Translations under genes and position numbers: made by a program
Source: Streptomyces sp. MP131-18
GTDB taxonomy: Bacteria > Actinomycetota > Actinomycetes > Streptomycetales > Streptomycetaceae
Assembly: GCF_001984575.1 (NCBI RefSeq)
Contig: NZ_LZNS01000002.1
Location: 1-46,868, forward strand
Reading direction: 5' to 3'
DNA length: 46,868 bases
The notes under the pieces: generated by a model
Databases searched by the model: none
Told to the model about the DNA's origin: nothing
Seen by the model: the letters and a program-made list of their open reading frames with translations, nothing else
In this document: piece by piece, positions 1-8,261 of the stretch
Layout of the letters: each line of letters opens with the position of its first letter
How positions within the stretch are numbered: position 1 is the stretch's first letter

Positions 1-960
1 GGGGGCGGAGCGGCTGGCGCCGCTATTGGAATTCCTTACGGAATTCCGCGCCAACTTGAATTCCCCTTCGGGGAATTCTCGGTGGGTTATGCAGCGCCCC
101 TTCGGGGCGCTTGGTTGGCGTGTTTTGAATTCCCTTCGGGAATTCTTGGGTTGTGGGTTGTTAGCTCCCCTTCGGGGAGCGGGTATTCCCCTTCGGGGAA
201 TTGGTTGTGGTATAGGGCCGCGCCGTTGGCGCGTGCTTTGTGTGAGTGCGGGTGGTGGTGGGTTTGGCCCTTTCGGGGCCCTGGTGTGGTGGTGCATCAG
301 TTCTCCGTGCCATGTAGGTTACCGGGTTTCAGTGTACTGCCTGAGCTGGGGGTTTGTCGTGCTGGGGTGTTCGGGGTGGGGTGAGGGTGCGGGCCTTCGG
401 CCCGTGTTCTGGGTTGGCTCGGGCTGATTTCCGGGTGGGGTTTCTTAGGGTGTGCTGGCTGGTTTTTCTGTGGCGCCGTAGCGGGTTCGCCTGGGCTTTT
501 TCTGGGTTGGGGTGGATTCCCGTTCCGGCAATCCTTCGAGGGGTGTTGGACACTTTAGTAGGGTGCCGCCGAGGCGGTTTATCATTTCTGTTTTTGGGTT
601 GGTGTCGAGGCGTCGCAGAAATGGTTCTGATGGGGGTGTGTGGTGGTGCCATCGACCGTGCGTCAGGAATGCTTGTCTGACGTCATTTCAGAGATGCTAT
701 TTGCTGGCGGAATACGCGGGGGAAATTCGCCGGGCCTGTCTCCGGGCGGGCCGGGCCTGGGCTGGCGGCCGCCGACGAAGCCCAGGAGGGCCGGCCCTGC
801 CGGGCCCGGCACCGGACCGAGGACGACGTCGACGCGAGCCGGACCGGGCGCGCACCGCCAGCTGCCGGCCACCGCGCCGACGTCGGCGGCGGGCACGAGC
901 GAGCCCGAGACGGCGTGGACGCGGCCCGGGCACGGGCAGAGAGACGGCTTGCAAGCCAAA
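1..960. repeat. Left telomere and subtelomeric inverted repeat
   Basis: The first 27 bases are identical to the reverse complement of the last 27 bases of the window, and similarity continues imperfectly for about 1 kb. The outer 240 bases are a run of hairpins with 3-4-base loops: 9-24, 28-47, 58-78, 94-110, 127-145, 164-180, 185-201 and 219-233. Most have a TTC loop on this strand, hence GAA on the 3'-ending strand. Two inner landmarks also recur at the right end: CGTCAG-N10-CTGACG at 661-682 and GGCTTGCAAGCC at 946-957. Six-frame ORFs here lack a consistent codon pattern and no gene is called from 1 to 1074. Actinomycete linear replicons carry terminal proteins on such ends; that a protein is attached here is inferred. 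Confidence 0.93.
9..47. other. Terminal hairpins of the left telomere
   Basis: The outermost hairpin is AGCGGC-TGGC-GCCGCT (9-24), followed by GGAATTCC-TTAC-GGAATTCC (28-47). The first is identical at the other end. The second keeps its position there but uses GAATTCC stems with a different loop (46823-46840). The end begins with GGGGG, unlike the classical Streptomyces chromosomal end, which I recall as starting with CCCGCGGAGC. Confidence 0.8.
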
Positions 961-1074
961 AACCCCCGGCTCACAGCCCACGACGGCGCCCGGCGGCGGG
1001 ACAGGCCCAGGCCCCCGGAGAAAGGCCGTCACACGGCCGCACAGGCCCACGCAGACCGCCAGCCGAGGCGCTGG

Positions 1075-1296
1075 CTACATCGCCTCCCAGGGGATGTCAC
1101 CACGGTGTGCCCACCGGCCGGTGGCGTCCGGCTCGTACCAGGACCGGCCGCCCGGGAACGCGCACCCTTCGGCGATGATGCCCACGCCCGGCTCCGGATC
1201 ATCCGCGTCCACCATCGCGGTCATGCCGTCCAACGGGCCGCCGTGCAGGGTCACTTCCGTCCACCGGATCGCGTCCATGTCCACCATCATGCCCAC
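1075..1296 (-). CDS. Small conserved LHGGPLDG-motif protein
   Basis: 73 codons from GTG 1296; ATG 1290 is an alternative start. The protein carries LHGGPLDGM near residue 17, a signature I associate with small phage and plasmid proteins of unknown role. It ends with an aromatic-rich tail (RSWYEPDATGRW). It is divergent from the gene starting near 1383, with a gap of about 80 bases. No catalytic residues or membrane segments are visible. It is the first gene inside the left subtelomere. Confidence 0.6.
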   Translation of the reverse strand: MGMMVDMDAIRWTEVTLHGGPLDGMTAMVDADDPEPGVGIIAEGCAFPGGRSWYEPDATGRWAHRGDIPWEAM

Positions 1297-1382
1297 CGCC
1301 GGGCCCCCCGGTGGGCTGAGTTGTCAATCCCGAGCTGACCAGCAGCGCAGCGGCTTGCGAGCCTGGCGGCATGATGTGGCCC

Positions 1383-2012
1383 ATGACCGAGGCAGGCACC
1401 ATCCCCGTCACCGCCCGCGTGGCCCACGGCACCAAGGAGCAGCTCCAGGAGCTCAAGCCGGTGTTCGCCGACGAACGGCGGCGTGCCCGGGAGATGCGAG
1501 GTGAGGAGCGATGGAGCACCGAAGGGCTGCGGGGGCGGGAGGCGGCGGGCCGACGGGCTGAGTGGCTGGAGCACCGGGCGCGGCTGCGCGACCGCGGCGA
1601 GCTGGTAGACACGCTGGATGTCCTGGTGGCACTCGGGGTGCGGGCCGAACTCGCCTCGCGTGGCTGGGATGTGGACTGGCCGCCGTTGCCGGCCGAGGCG
1701 CTGCTTCCCGGCCGCTGGCCGGGCTCGCGGGATGGTGGCTGGCCGGAGAAGGTGCCGCTGAGGCTGCCGGCCGGGCTGGTCACCACGGTGTGGTCTGCGT
1801 GCTGGCACACCAGCGCTGAGCCGATCGCGCAGCTGCGGGACTGGCGCGACCGCCACCCCGACGCCCTGCCCACCCGGGCCTTCCGCAGCCGGGGCGAGGA
1901 CCAGGCGCTCGATGAGTACCAGCGGCTGGCCGCTCAGGTGACCACCGCCGGCGAGATCTGGCGGGCCGGAATTAAGCGCGGTCTCATGGACGTCGTCCCT
2001 ACCGTCAAATAA
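1383..2012 (+). CDS. Hypothetical protein, Arg/Glu-rich
   Basis: I chose ATG 1383 (MTEAGTIPV); ATG 1371 in the same frame is also possible and neither has a clear ribosome site. The product is about 209 aa. Residues 15-80 are rich in Arg and Glu and probably helical. The middle is Trp/Pro-rich and includes a DVDWPPLPAEALLP stretch, and the C-terminal part reads as helical. Third-codon GC is high and consistent with coding. I do not recognise the family. It is followed after about 100 bases by the next rightward gene. Confidence 0.6.
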   Translation: MTEAGTIPVTARVAHGTKEQLQELKPVFADERRRAREMRGEERWSTEGLRGREAAGRRAEWLEHRARLRDRGELVDTLDVLVALGVRAELASRGWDVDWPPLPAEALLPGRWPGSRDGGWPEKVPLRLPAGLVTTVWSACWHTSAEPIAQLRDWRDRHPDALPTRAFRSRGEDQALDEYQRLAAQVTTAGEIWRAGIKRGLMDVVPTVK

Positions 2013-2120
2013 CGGATTGCAAGCTAAGAAGGACCTGGTCAGAGGGCATTTGGGTTGTTGCGGTGAGGGGGAATTCCTCGCTACCGTCATTGGGTCATGA
2101 CGGAGTGTCGAGGGGATGCA

Positions 2121-3140
2121 ATGACTGTGGGAGAGCTGACCGGCATTCAGCCCGGCCAGGACGAGCGGGAAGATGTGCGCGGCGCCGGCGAACCGGTCGC
2201 CGCGGCGGGCGGGAACGCCAGCGAGCAGGAGCCGACGGACTACTTCAGGTGGTCGGACGTGCCGTTCAGCCTCGCGTGCCGCTCGCAGCTGGCGAAGGCG
2301 GATCTGCCCCGAGAGCCGGGCGGGCCGGTGCGCGGCTACCTCAAGACGTCGGACTGGCGGGGGAAGAAGGACTGGCTGCCGCTGTTCGCGGTCAGCGAGT
2401 CGGTGCCCACCGGCGCGACCGGCGGGCAGCTGGCGGCCGCGGAACGGCGCAGCAGCGCGGTGCGGGAGTGCGGCGAGTGCGGGGCGCGGTGCCAGCAGCC
2501 GCTGCACGAGCGGGACGACGGCCGGCACCTGTGCCTGATGTGCGGCAAGATCGCCCGCGTCCGGGAGCGCCAGGCGCAGCTGCGCGAGCGCCGCGGCGAA
2601 CTCGCTGTGTGGGCGCGCCAGCTGCTGGACGCCGGAGGGCTGGCGATCGTGTGGGTGACCGTGCACGAGGCGCCGCTCACCCCGGGCGGCCGTCGGCGGC
2701 CGCCGCTGGCCGCCCGGGTCCATGTCGTCGACGAGGCTGGGCAACGCCTGGCCGACGTCCTGGTCCGCCTGGCTGGCCCGAGGGCTGCGGGCGTGCCCGA
2801 GGGCGCCCTCCCGGCCGACGAGGGCGTCGCGGCGCTGGACGCGGCGTTCTCCGGGCGCCGGGCGGTGCTGTGGACGGACGGAGGGCTGGAGACCGTCACA
2901 GCGCGCCTGGCGGCCCTCGGGCACCCCCTGGAGCCTGTGGAGCGGGTGCGCAGGCCGGTGACGTGGAACGGGCCGGGAGGCGGGAGCTGGAGCGGGCAGG
3001 TTCGCGACTGCCTGGCCCAGTGGCGCGGCGAACTGCGCCCCGACACCGGCGAGCTGCTCGTGCCCTGGCCGCCCGGCACCGCCGACCGGCTCTGGCTCGC
3101 CCTGGCCCGCATCGCCGCGGGCGCGGCTGAGGACGGCTGA
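2121..3140 (+). CDS. Zinc-ribbon protein with exonuclease-like C-terminal half
   Basis: ATG 2121 follows GAGGGG at good spacing and is preferred to ATG 2097. The product is about 339 aa. The N-terminal third holds a PFSLACRSQL segment. A zinc-ribbon pattern follows (CGECGARC, then CLMCG, near residues 115-145). The C-terminal half resembles the beta-alpha layout of DnaQ/RNase T 3'-5' exonucleases (HVVDEAGQRLADVLVRL, then WTDGGLETVTARLAALG), but the usual DEDD acidic residues are not clearly kept. It may be a nucleic-acid-binding protein with an inactive exonuclease fold. The fold is my inference; the family is not recognised with certainty. Confidence 0.6.
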   Translation: MTVGELTGIQPGQDEREDVRGAGEPVAAAGGNASEQEPTDYFRWSDVPFSLACRSQLAKADLPREPGGPVRGYLKTSDWRGKKDWLPLFAVSESVPTGATGGQLAAAERRSSAVRECGECGARCQQPLHERDDGRHLCLMCGKIARVRERQAQLRERRGELAVWARQLLDAGGLAIVWVTVHEAPLTPGGRRRPPLAARVHVVDEAGQRLADVLVRLAGPRAAGVPEGALPADEGVAALDAAFSGRRAVLWTDGGLETVTARLAALGHPLEPVERVRRPVTWNGPGGGSWSGQVRDCLAQWRGELRPDTGELLVPWPPGTADRLWLALARIAAGAAEDG

Positions 3141-3220
3141 TCGCGGCGGGCACAGGCCCGCCGACTTCCTGGTGCCCCGGCTCTCCGGTGAGGGCCGGGG
3201 CACCGCCATGTACCGGTGCA

Positions 3221-3309
3221 GTCCGGATCAGGTGTCGCCGCGAACGCGCCGGACCATCCGGCCCAGGCGGGTCCGGGGGCCAGCGAGTTCGCGGCGGCAG
3301 GCGGCGCAG
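3221..3309 (-). pseudogene. Duplicated 3' end of the replication-relaxation gene
   Basis: These 89 bases match 5697-5785 at 87 positions with no gaps. The 5.7 kb copy holds the last 27 or so codons and the stop of the replication-relaxation gene, so this copy is a detached 3' fragment in the same orientation. The differences are single bases near 3253 and 3282. It lies just upstream of the start at 3335 and may also serve as promoter or leader DNA there. Confidence 0.75.
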
Positions 3310-3334
3310 AGGGCGGCCCGGTACGGTCACCATC

Positions 3335-3850
3335 ATGACAACACGCCGGGCCCAGACCTTGTGGGAGATGTCCCTGACCGCCGGCAACCTGCTGGCCGAC
3401 ATCGGGAACCGCGAGACGCCGGGCGAGGAGGTCCCGCCCGCGCGAGAGCCCGTCGTCCTGCTGATCGGTGCCGGGATCCACCACCAGCTGGCCCGCCGCG
3501 GCCTTCTCGACGGAGACCTGGACATCGTCTGGGACACGACGCTGTTGGGCACCGACGGCTTGCTCGACACCCTGGAGCGCAGCGCCTACACCGTGCTGGA
3601 GGCATCCCCGGCCGACGAACCGTCCCGCACCGTGCGCGAGCAACTGCTCGCCACCGGAGCCAGCACCCACCCCGACGATCGCTACCGCTGGGAGCGGGTC
3701 CGCGCCGCCGCCACTGCGGCGGTGCGCGCCGCCGGAACCGAGGCGACCGCCTGGGCCCGCCTGCCCACCACCCTGCAGGACGTGATCGACGGCGAGCGCC
3801 GCCGCCGCCAACTCGCCCAGTTGGCAGAGCACTTCAGCGAGGAGTACTAA
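3335..3850 (+). CDS. Hypothetical protein
   Basis: 171 aa from ATG 3335. The upstream in-frame GTG at 3188 would run through the duplicated fragment 3221-3309, so I reject it. The protein is acidic-basic mixed and mostly helical, with a hydrophobic segment PVVLLIGAG near residue 40 and an Arg-rich C-terminus. A strong hairpin follows at 3882. No family is recognised. It could be read as a single-gene transcription unit. Confidence 0.65.
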   Translation: MTTRRAQTLWEMSLTAGNLLADIGNRETPGEEVPPAREPVVLLIGAGIHHQLARRGLLDGDLDIVWDTTLLGTDGLLDTLERSAYTVLEASPADEPSRTVREQLLATGASTHPDDRYRWERVRAAATAAVRAAGTEATAWARLPTTLQDVIDGERRRRQLAQLAEHFSEEY

Positions 3851-3881
3851 TCCCGGTCCGGCCGACGCGCCGGACACGGCG

Positions 3882-3929
3882 CAGCACCCCAACGAAGCCG
3901 TCCGGCCGGACGGCTTCGTTGGGGTGCTG
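3882..3929 (+). terminator. Strong hairpin terminator
   Basis: Perfect inverted repeat with 24-base arms (CAGCACCCCAACGAAGCC at the left edge) and no spacer beyond a 4-base turn. It lies 31 bases after the stop at 3850. There is no U-tract, as is usual in actinomycetes. Confidence 0.85.
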
Positions 3930-3974
3930 GCCCGCTGATAGCGTCGGTCAACACCGCATTGGAGGGGGCGCGTT

Positions 3975-4838
3975 GTGAACGACCTGATGGGTGGGCTTCC
4001 GCGACCGATGGTGGAGCGGATGGGCCGCATGAGCGGTATGGCGCTGCGGGGCGTCATCGCGCTGATCGATGGGGCACCCGATACCTTCGCCGCCCTGGTG
4101 GAGCGGATCGGTACCTGGGATGACGACCCTGGCCGAGTACCGTACCCGATGCCGCGTTACCGGTTCCCCACCCAGGAAGTCCTGCGGATCGTCAACGACT
4201 TCTTCAGCGTCGTCGAGAAGGCCGGCCCCCCGCTGCCCAACGAGGTCGTCGTGGAGGGTGCGCGAGAGCTTGTCGCGCGGTACGCCCCCGGGCAGTACCG
4301 CGAGGCCGCCCTGGCGAAGCTGGCCGCCTTCCCGGCCGGCGCGGAGCCGATGGACCTCTCCGGCGGCGAGGACGACGGTCCCGTCGACTTCGTCGTCGCC
4401 TCCGCTGCGGCCGCGTGGCTGGCCTGCGGTGCCGGCGGACGCATGGCCATGCCGCAGGCGATCCGGCTCCGCCTGCTGGAGCAGGTGCGCCGCGCGGAGA
4501 GCGCCGCCATCGGGGCCCCGGAGCGCGAACAGGTCAACCAGGTCAGCGATAGGGATGCGCTCGCCCTGCTGGCTGACCTGTACGACGAGGACTACGCCCG
4601 GCTCATTCCCGGCCCGCGGCAGCGCGGCCCGTGGGAGTGGGACATGCTCTCCGTTCTCAAGGAGCACCTGCTGGAGACGCCGGCGGATGCGACCACTCCC
4701 GAGCAGCGCGGGGAGCTCAAGGACAAGCTGCTCACCATCTTGCTGGCTGCCGCCGCCACTCAGACGAAGACGAAGCTCTCGGTGCGCACCGTGGGCAAGC
4801 GGGTCCAGCCCAAGCGGAAGCCGAAGCGCAAGCGCTGA
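3975..4838 (+). CDS. Hypothetical protein with basic C-terminal tail
   Basis: 287 aa from GTG 3975, preceded by GGAGGGGG. The protein is mainly helical with a Met-rich N-terminus (residues 1-25). Its basic tail (KRVQPKRKPKRKR) suggests nucleic-acid binding. Its stop TGA abuts the stop of the convergent gene within the palindrome TGATCA at 4836-4841, so the two genes have zero spacing. No domain is recognised. Confidence 0.7.
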   Translation: MNDLMGGLPRPMVERMGRMSGMALRGVIALIDGAPDTFAALVERIGTWDDDPGRVPYPMPRYRFPTQEVLRIVNDFFSVVEKAGPPLPNEVVVEGARELVARYAPGQYREAALAKLAAFPAGAEPMDLSGGEDDGPVDFVVASAAAAWLACGAGGRMAMPQAIRLRLLEQVRRAESAAIGAPEREQVNQVSDRDALALLADLYDEDYARLIPGPRQRGPWEWDMLSVLKEHLLETPADATTPEQRGELKDKLLTILLAAAATQTKTKLSVRTVGKRVQPKRKPKRKR

Positions 4839-5468
4839 TCATCCGCGCCCGCCCAAGGGCACCTCAGCCAGCACGTCCCACCGGATCTCGCGGCGGTCGT
4901 GCCACTCAGCGACCAGCGACAGCGTCGTGACCTGCACCGTGACCGGCTCGCCGGGCAAGTCGGACAGCAACATCTTCAGGGCGCCACGGTTGGCCAGGTG
5001 CCCCTCCACGCCGGCATAGGCGTGCGAGAGGTGGGGGTACGAGCTCGCGGGGATGAGCGGCCACCGGTCGCCGACCACCGCGCGCTGCGCCTGCCAGGTC
5101 AGCTCCCACAACTGCCGGTGCGACCGGCCGGGGTAGCCCTTGCTTTCGATCGCCACGGTGCCGATGTCCGGGCGTGACAGCGTGAGCTCGAACGAGGCAA
5201 GGTCGGCGGCCCGCCTGGCCACCTCAGCGGCGAGCTGGTCGACTTCGGCCGCGCTCGCGCTGTCCTGCGGTCCGGCGTGCAACACGGTGATGTGCATCCA
5301 CTCCGGCTTCACCGGGCACAGGCCGGGCTGCTCGGCCAGCGTGCGGTACGGCTCGTACAGGCGCTCACGGGCGAGCGGCCGAGGGGGGATCACCAGCCAG
5401 TGAAGATCTTTCCGAAGGGGTGGCCAGGCATGGCTACGGCTTTCGACCCGCGCGAAGAAATCCTCCAT
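4839..5468 (-). CDS. 2'-5' RNA ligase family protein (2H phosphoesterase)
   Basis: 209 aa from ATG 5468, preceded by GGAGGGG. Two histidine motifs of the 2H superfamily are visible: MHITVLHAG (about residues 57-65) and PHLSHAYAG (about 144-152), separated by roughly 85 residues as usual. Family members act on 2',3'-cyclic or 2'-5' linked phosphodiesters in RNA or nucleotides, presumably in the cytoplasm. The substrate cannot be read from the sequence. Roles in RNA repair or in degrading cyclic oligonucleotide signals are possible. It is convergent with 3975-4838. Confidence 0.8.
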   Translation of the reverse strand: MEDFFARVESRSHAWPPLRKDLHWLVIPPRPLARERLYEPYRTLAEQPGLCPVKPEWMHITVLHAGPQDSASAAEVDQLAAEVARRAADLASFELTLSRPDIGTVAIESKGYPGRSHRQLWELTWQAQRAVVGDRWPLIPASSYPHLSHAYAGVEGHLANRGALKMLLSDLPGEPVTVQVTTLSLVAEWHDRREIRWDVLAEVPLGGRG

Positions 5469-5703
5469 GCAATCACCCCTCCGGTCGGCGAATCCGCGCC
5501 CACGCTACCGAGTCTCGCCCCAAACAGCCCCGGGCAACCCCGGCCGGGTCTGGCTCGCCCTCGCCCGCCCGGAATCGAGCGTCGCGCGGACCCCGGTCTC
5601 ACGGCACCCACCGGACGGCGGCGGTCTCAGCCATGAGTAGTGCCTTTCTGCCCTGTGATGATGGACGTGGTGGGGGTCAGGCTAGACCGAATGCGGGTCC
5701 GGA

Positions 5704-7185
5704 TCAGGTGTCGCCGCGAACGCGCCGGGCCATCCGGCCCAGGCGGGTCCGGGGGCCGGCGAGTTCGCGGCGGCAGGCGGCGCAGTGGGCGCTGTCGGGG
5801 GGTGGGTGGTACTGCAGGGTCGGGTCCTGGCCCCAGAGGTCGTCGTGGCGGGGCTGGCCGCAGCGCTGGCACTGCTGACGGCGGGCTTCTTCCTCCGCTG
5901 CGGCGGCCTGCTGGGCGGCTTCTTCGTCCTCGCGCTGCTGGCGTTCTTCCTCGTATTGCCGGCGACGCTCGGCTTCTTCCGCTTCGCGCTGCTTGCGGAG
6001 TGCTACGTGCCGTTCCAGGTAGTCGTCGTGGGTGTTGTGGTTGGTCAGCGCGGCCGCGAGTGTCTCGCCGGGCTGGTGTCCGTAGCGCCACCAGATCGGG
6101 CCGTAGGGCCCGTGCTGCTTCAGCCGCGCGAGGGTGGTGACGATGATCGGGATCGTGTCGGCGTACTCGCGCCAGCCGTCTTCCTCGCGTGCCTCGGAGC
6201 GCCAGCCGTTGTAGGACTGCCAGCGGGCGGCCCAGTGGTCGCGGGTGAGGTCGTGGACCTTGTTCATGCGGTTGTTCAGGGAGCGCTCGCCGCCGCCGGT
6301 GAACACGATCGCCACCGGGGGGTGGCCCTCGCGGTCGTCGTCGGCGTAGAGGGTGCGCCAGTACGGGATCTGCTTCTCTCCGAACTCGCCGCCGTAGTCT
6401 TTGGTCTTGCGGCGGAAGAACCGGCGGTAGCGCTCGAACTTCGCGGCGATCCGCTCCGGGGTCTCGTTGCCGTTGTCCACCTCCAGGCACAGCAGCGGCA
6501 GTGGCGGGTCCGTCTCGGGGGCGACGAGGACGGCGTCGGCGCGCGGGCTGCCCTTGGAGGGGGAGGACACCGAGCCGGTGATGGGCAGGACCACCTCCGT
6601 CGTCCAGCTCGCGACTGTGCCGATCCCCGGCGGCCGCTCCTCCTGCTGAGGGATGCCGGCCAGCGGCTCCTGGTCGACGTCGTCGTGCTCCTGGCCGTCG
6701 TCGAGGACGTCGTCGTCGTCCTCGGGCTGCGGGCGGGGCTGGATGAACGCCAGGATCGCCTCGTTCACGGCCATCGGGTGCTCCGCACCATGCCGGCCCG
6801 CGCCGCGGCCGGTGCTGCCCATGTCCCGGTCTTCGGGAAGCACCTGCGCCGCGGCGTCCAGCCCGGCCGGGGTGAGCCGCCACAACTTCTTCGACCTGGG
6901 CTCGCGGTTGCCCGGCCCCTTCTTGGCCGCCGTGGCCTTCGGGATGGCCTTCTGGCCGCGTTTGGGCGGCTTCCGGCGCGGGCCCTGGGTCCAGCCGTCG
7001 GAGACGACCAGGCCGTGCTTGTGCAGGTCTCGCAGCGCGTTCCGCAGGCCCGTGGCGTCCCGCCAGCCCGGCCGCGTCAGCCGCCAGAGCTGGTCGGCCG
7101 TCGCCACCTTCCACACGCCCAGCGCCGCCAGCACGTCACCGCGCAGGCGCGATGTCGAACCTCCGGGGTAGAGCTTGGATCCCAC
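5704..7185 (-). CDS. Replication-relaxation family protein
   Basis: 493 aa from GTG 7185, with the excellent ribosome site GGAGGTGA just upstream. The N-terminus (residues 10-65) is a winged-helix segment of the form VATADQLWRLTRPG...LRNALRDLHKHGLV, as in the replication-relaxation family found on actinomycete plasmids. A basic linker, a mixed alpha/beta core (residues 190-390) and a long Glu/Arg coiled coil (about 395-450) follow. The C-terminus has a zinc-ribbon pair (CQRC and CAAC). Members are thought to act in plasmid replication; the mechanism is not established to my knowledge. The last 89 bases are duplicated at 3221-3309. Confidence 0.8.
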   Translation of the reverse strand: MGSKLYPGGSTSRLRGDVLAALGVWKVATADQLWRLTRPGWRDATGLRNALRDLHKHGLVVSDGWTQGPRRKPPKRGQKAIPKATAAKKGPGNREPRSKKLWRLTPAGLDAAAQVLPEDRDMGSTGRGAGRHGAEHPMAVNEAILAFIQPRPQPEDDDDVLDDGQEHDDVDQEPLAGIPQQEERPPGIGTVASWTTEVVLPITGSVSSPSKGSPRADAVLVAPETDPPLPLLCLEVDNGNETPERIAAKFERYRRFFRRKTKDYGGEFGEKQIPYWRTLYADDDREGHPPVAIVFTGGGERSLNNRMNKVHDLTRDHWAARWQSYNGWRSEAREEDGWREYADTIPIIVTTLARLKQHGPYGPIWWRYGHQPGETLAAALTNHNTHDDYLERHVALRKQREAEEAERRRQYEEERQQREDEEAAQQAAAAEEEARRQQCQRCGQPRHDDLWGQDPTLQYHPPPDSAHCAACRRELAGPRTRLGRMARRVRGDT

Positions 7186-8104
7186 CGGCCGTCACCTCCG
7201 TTGTCGCTGTCCGTCGTCCCCGGCCGCCGGCCCGGTGCTCGCCGCCTCCCTCACTTCCTCCCCCGGGCAACCCCACCTAATAGGGGTGTCGGGGTTTTGC
7301 TGACCCCTTGTCCGGCCGAGTGACCAGGGGAAACACTTAGTTGGCAGAGAGGTATGGCGGTATTGGAAACAATATTGAGGGTGCTATGGATACGTGTATG
7401 GACGACGCCGGGTTCCCGAAAGGTTGACCACCGGCTCGACTCGCGTGGGCGGGACGGCTGCCGCCCCCGATTCTGCCGAGAGCTCGCTCTTCCCCCAGGC
7501 GGGCGTCGCGAGCAGTACCGCGGGCGGAGAGTCGGCAACGGCCCGCCGTCGGCCGGCCGCAGCCGGAAGCGAAGTCGGCCGCGGGGTTCCCGCGGGGATC
7601 GGGGCAGCGCCCCTCGGTGGGCACGAGGTGGTCTTGCACAAGGTGTCCCAGAGCTAGCTGACGGCCCCGCACCCGGCGCCAGGGCGTGGACTAGGACGGC
7701 CACGCCAGGAGGCGCCGGGCAGCGCACGCGGAGGTGCCGGAGTTCCGGGGCTGCGCCGATCAGATGCGCCAGGTGCGGATGCGGTCGGCGGCGTGCAGCA
7801 GCAGTCAAGGACCAGCCCTGAGAACGAACGGGCAACAGAAGGCGGGCACTGCGGGCGAAAGGCGTGGACGCTAGTGCGGAACCGGCCGCTGCACAAGTCA
7901 ACCACTAATGTGTGACGCACTTCACACTACGGATGTGATAGTGTGGCGGCCTGTTGCGGCCGACTTGCCCCTTTTTGCCGTAAACGCAAATGTGAGAGTG
8001 TAGCCACGCCGCACGATTCCAAATCCGCGGAAGAAGACGCCGGACACGAGAAAGGGCCCCACCCTCTGCCAGCAAGCTACAGGTGAGGCCCGCGCCGCTG
8101 CGGA
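7186..8104. other. Long non-coding region with dyads and direct repeats
   Basis: No ORF here has convincing codon use. It holds a stem AACCCC...GGGGTT at 7269-7296, a locally AT-rich patch at 7328-7400 with CAATATTG, and a dyad CACACTA-N9-TAGTGTG at 7923-7945. Direct repeats ATGTGATAGTGTGGC (7933-7947) and ATGTGAGAGTGTAGC (7990-8004) overlap the last of these. A stem GGGCCCCACC...GGTGAGGCCC lies at 8054-8091. The segment next to 7185 must contain the promoter of the replication-relaxation gene. A role in replication or regulation is possible but unproven. Confidence 0.55.
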
Positions 8105-8140
8105 CCAGAGCCCCCGGCCGGTTCAGGCCGGGGGCTCTGG
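8105..8140 (-). terminator. Hairpin terminator
   Basis: Perfect 15-base arms CCAGAGCCCCCGGCC and GGCCGGGGGCTCTGG around a 6-base loop. It directly follows the stop of the small leftward gene ending at 8145. Confidence 0.8.
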
Positions 8141-8144
8141 CATG

Positions 8145-8261
8145 TCAGCCCAGGAACTCCCGCGCGATCCGATAGATCGCGTAGAACGGGCCGACCCAGC
8201 GCACCCGGTTGAACCACCGGTCCACTGTGTCGCAGCGGCGTCCCTCCGGCTTCTCAGCCAT
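8145..8261 (-). CDS. Small basic hypothetical protein
   Basis: 38 aa from ATG 8261 (MAEKPEGRR at the start), with AAGGG upstream. It is basic and aromatic, with FNRVRWVGPFYAIYR as a short amphipathic segment that could touch membrane or nucleic acid. A strong terminator follows immediately, which supports a real transcription unit. The longer in-frame ORF to 8405 has poor codon use. Function unknown. Confidence 0.5.
   Translation of the reverse strand: MAEKPEGRRCDTVDRWFNRVRWVGPFYAIYRIAREFLG

Noticed and set aside
512..1504. Long open frames in the left subtelomere, and mirrored ones at 45.6-46.2 kb, as a protein encoded by both ends
   Set aside because: Short stretches match at both ends (GFLACKPS, and an EFP..IPP...ISE ending), but they fall in different frames because of gaps. 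Codon use is poor, so the likeness follows from DNA similarity alone.
1287..3209. 640-codon leftward ORF
   Set aside because: It is antisense to two rightward genes with good codon bias and a ribosome site. Its protein is Arg/Pro/His-rich, typical of a GC-rich shadow frame.
5620..5660. Eleven-codon leader peptide ATG near 5634 upstream of the 2H gene
   Set aside because: It lies on the leftward strand beyond the promoter side of the gene and has only a weak AAAGG; too little support.
7251..7901. 216-codon leftward ORF in the 7.2-8.1 kb gap
   Set aside because: Ser/Arg/Pro-rich translation, no ribosome site, no third-position GC bias; it reads as non-coding.
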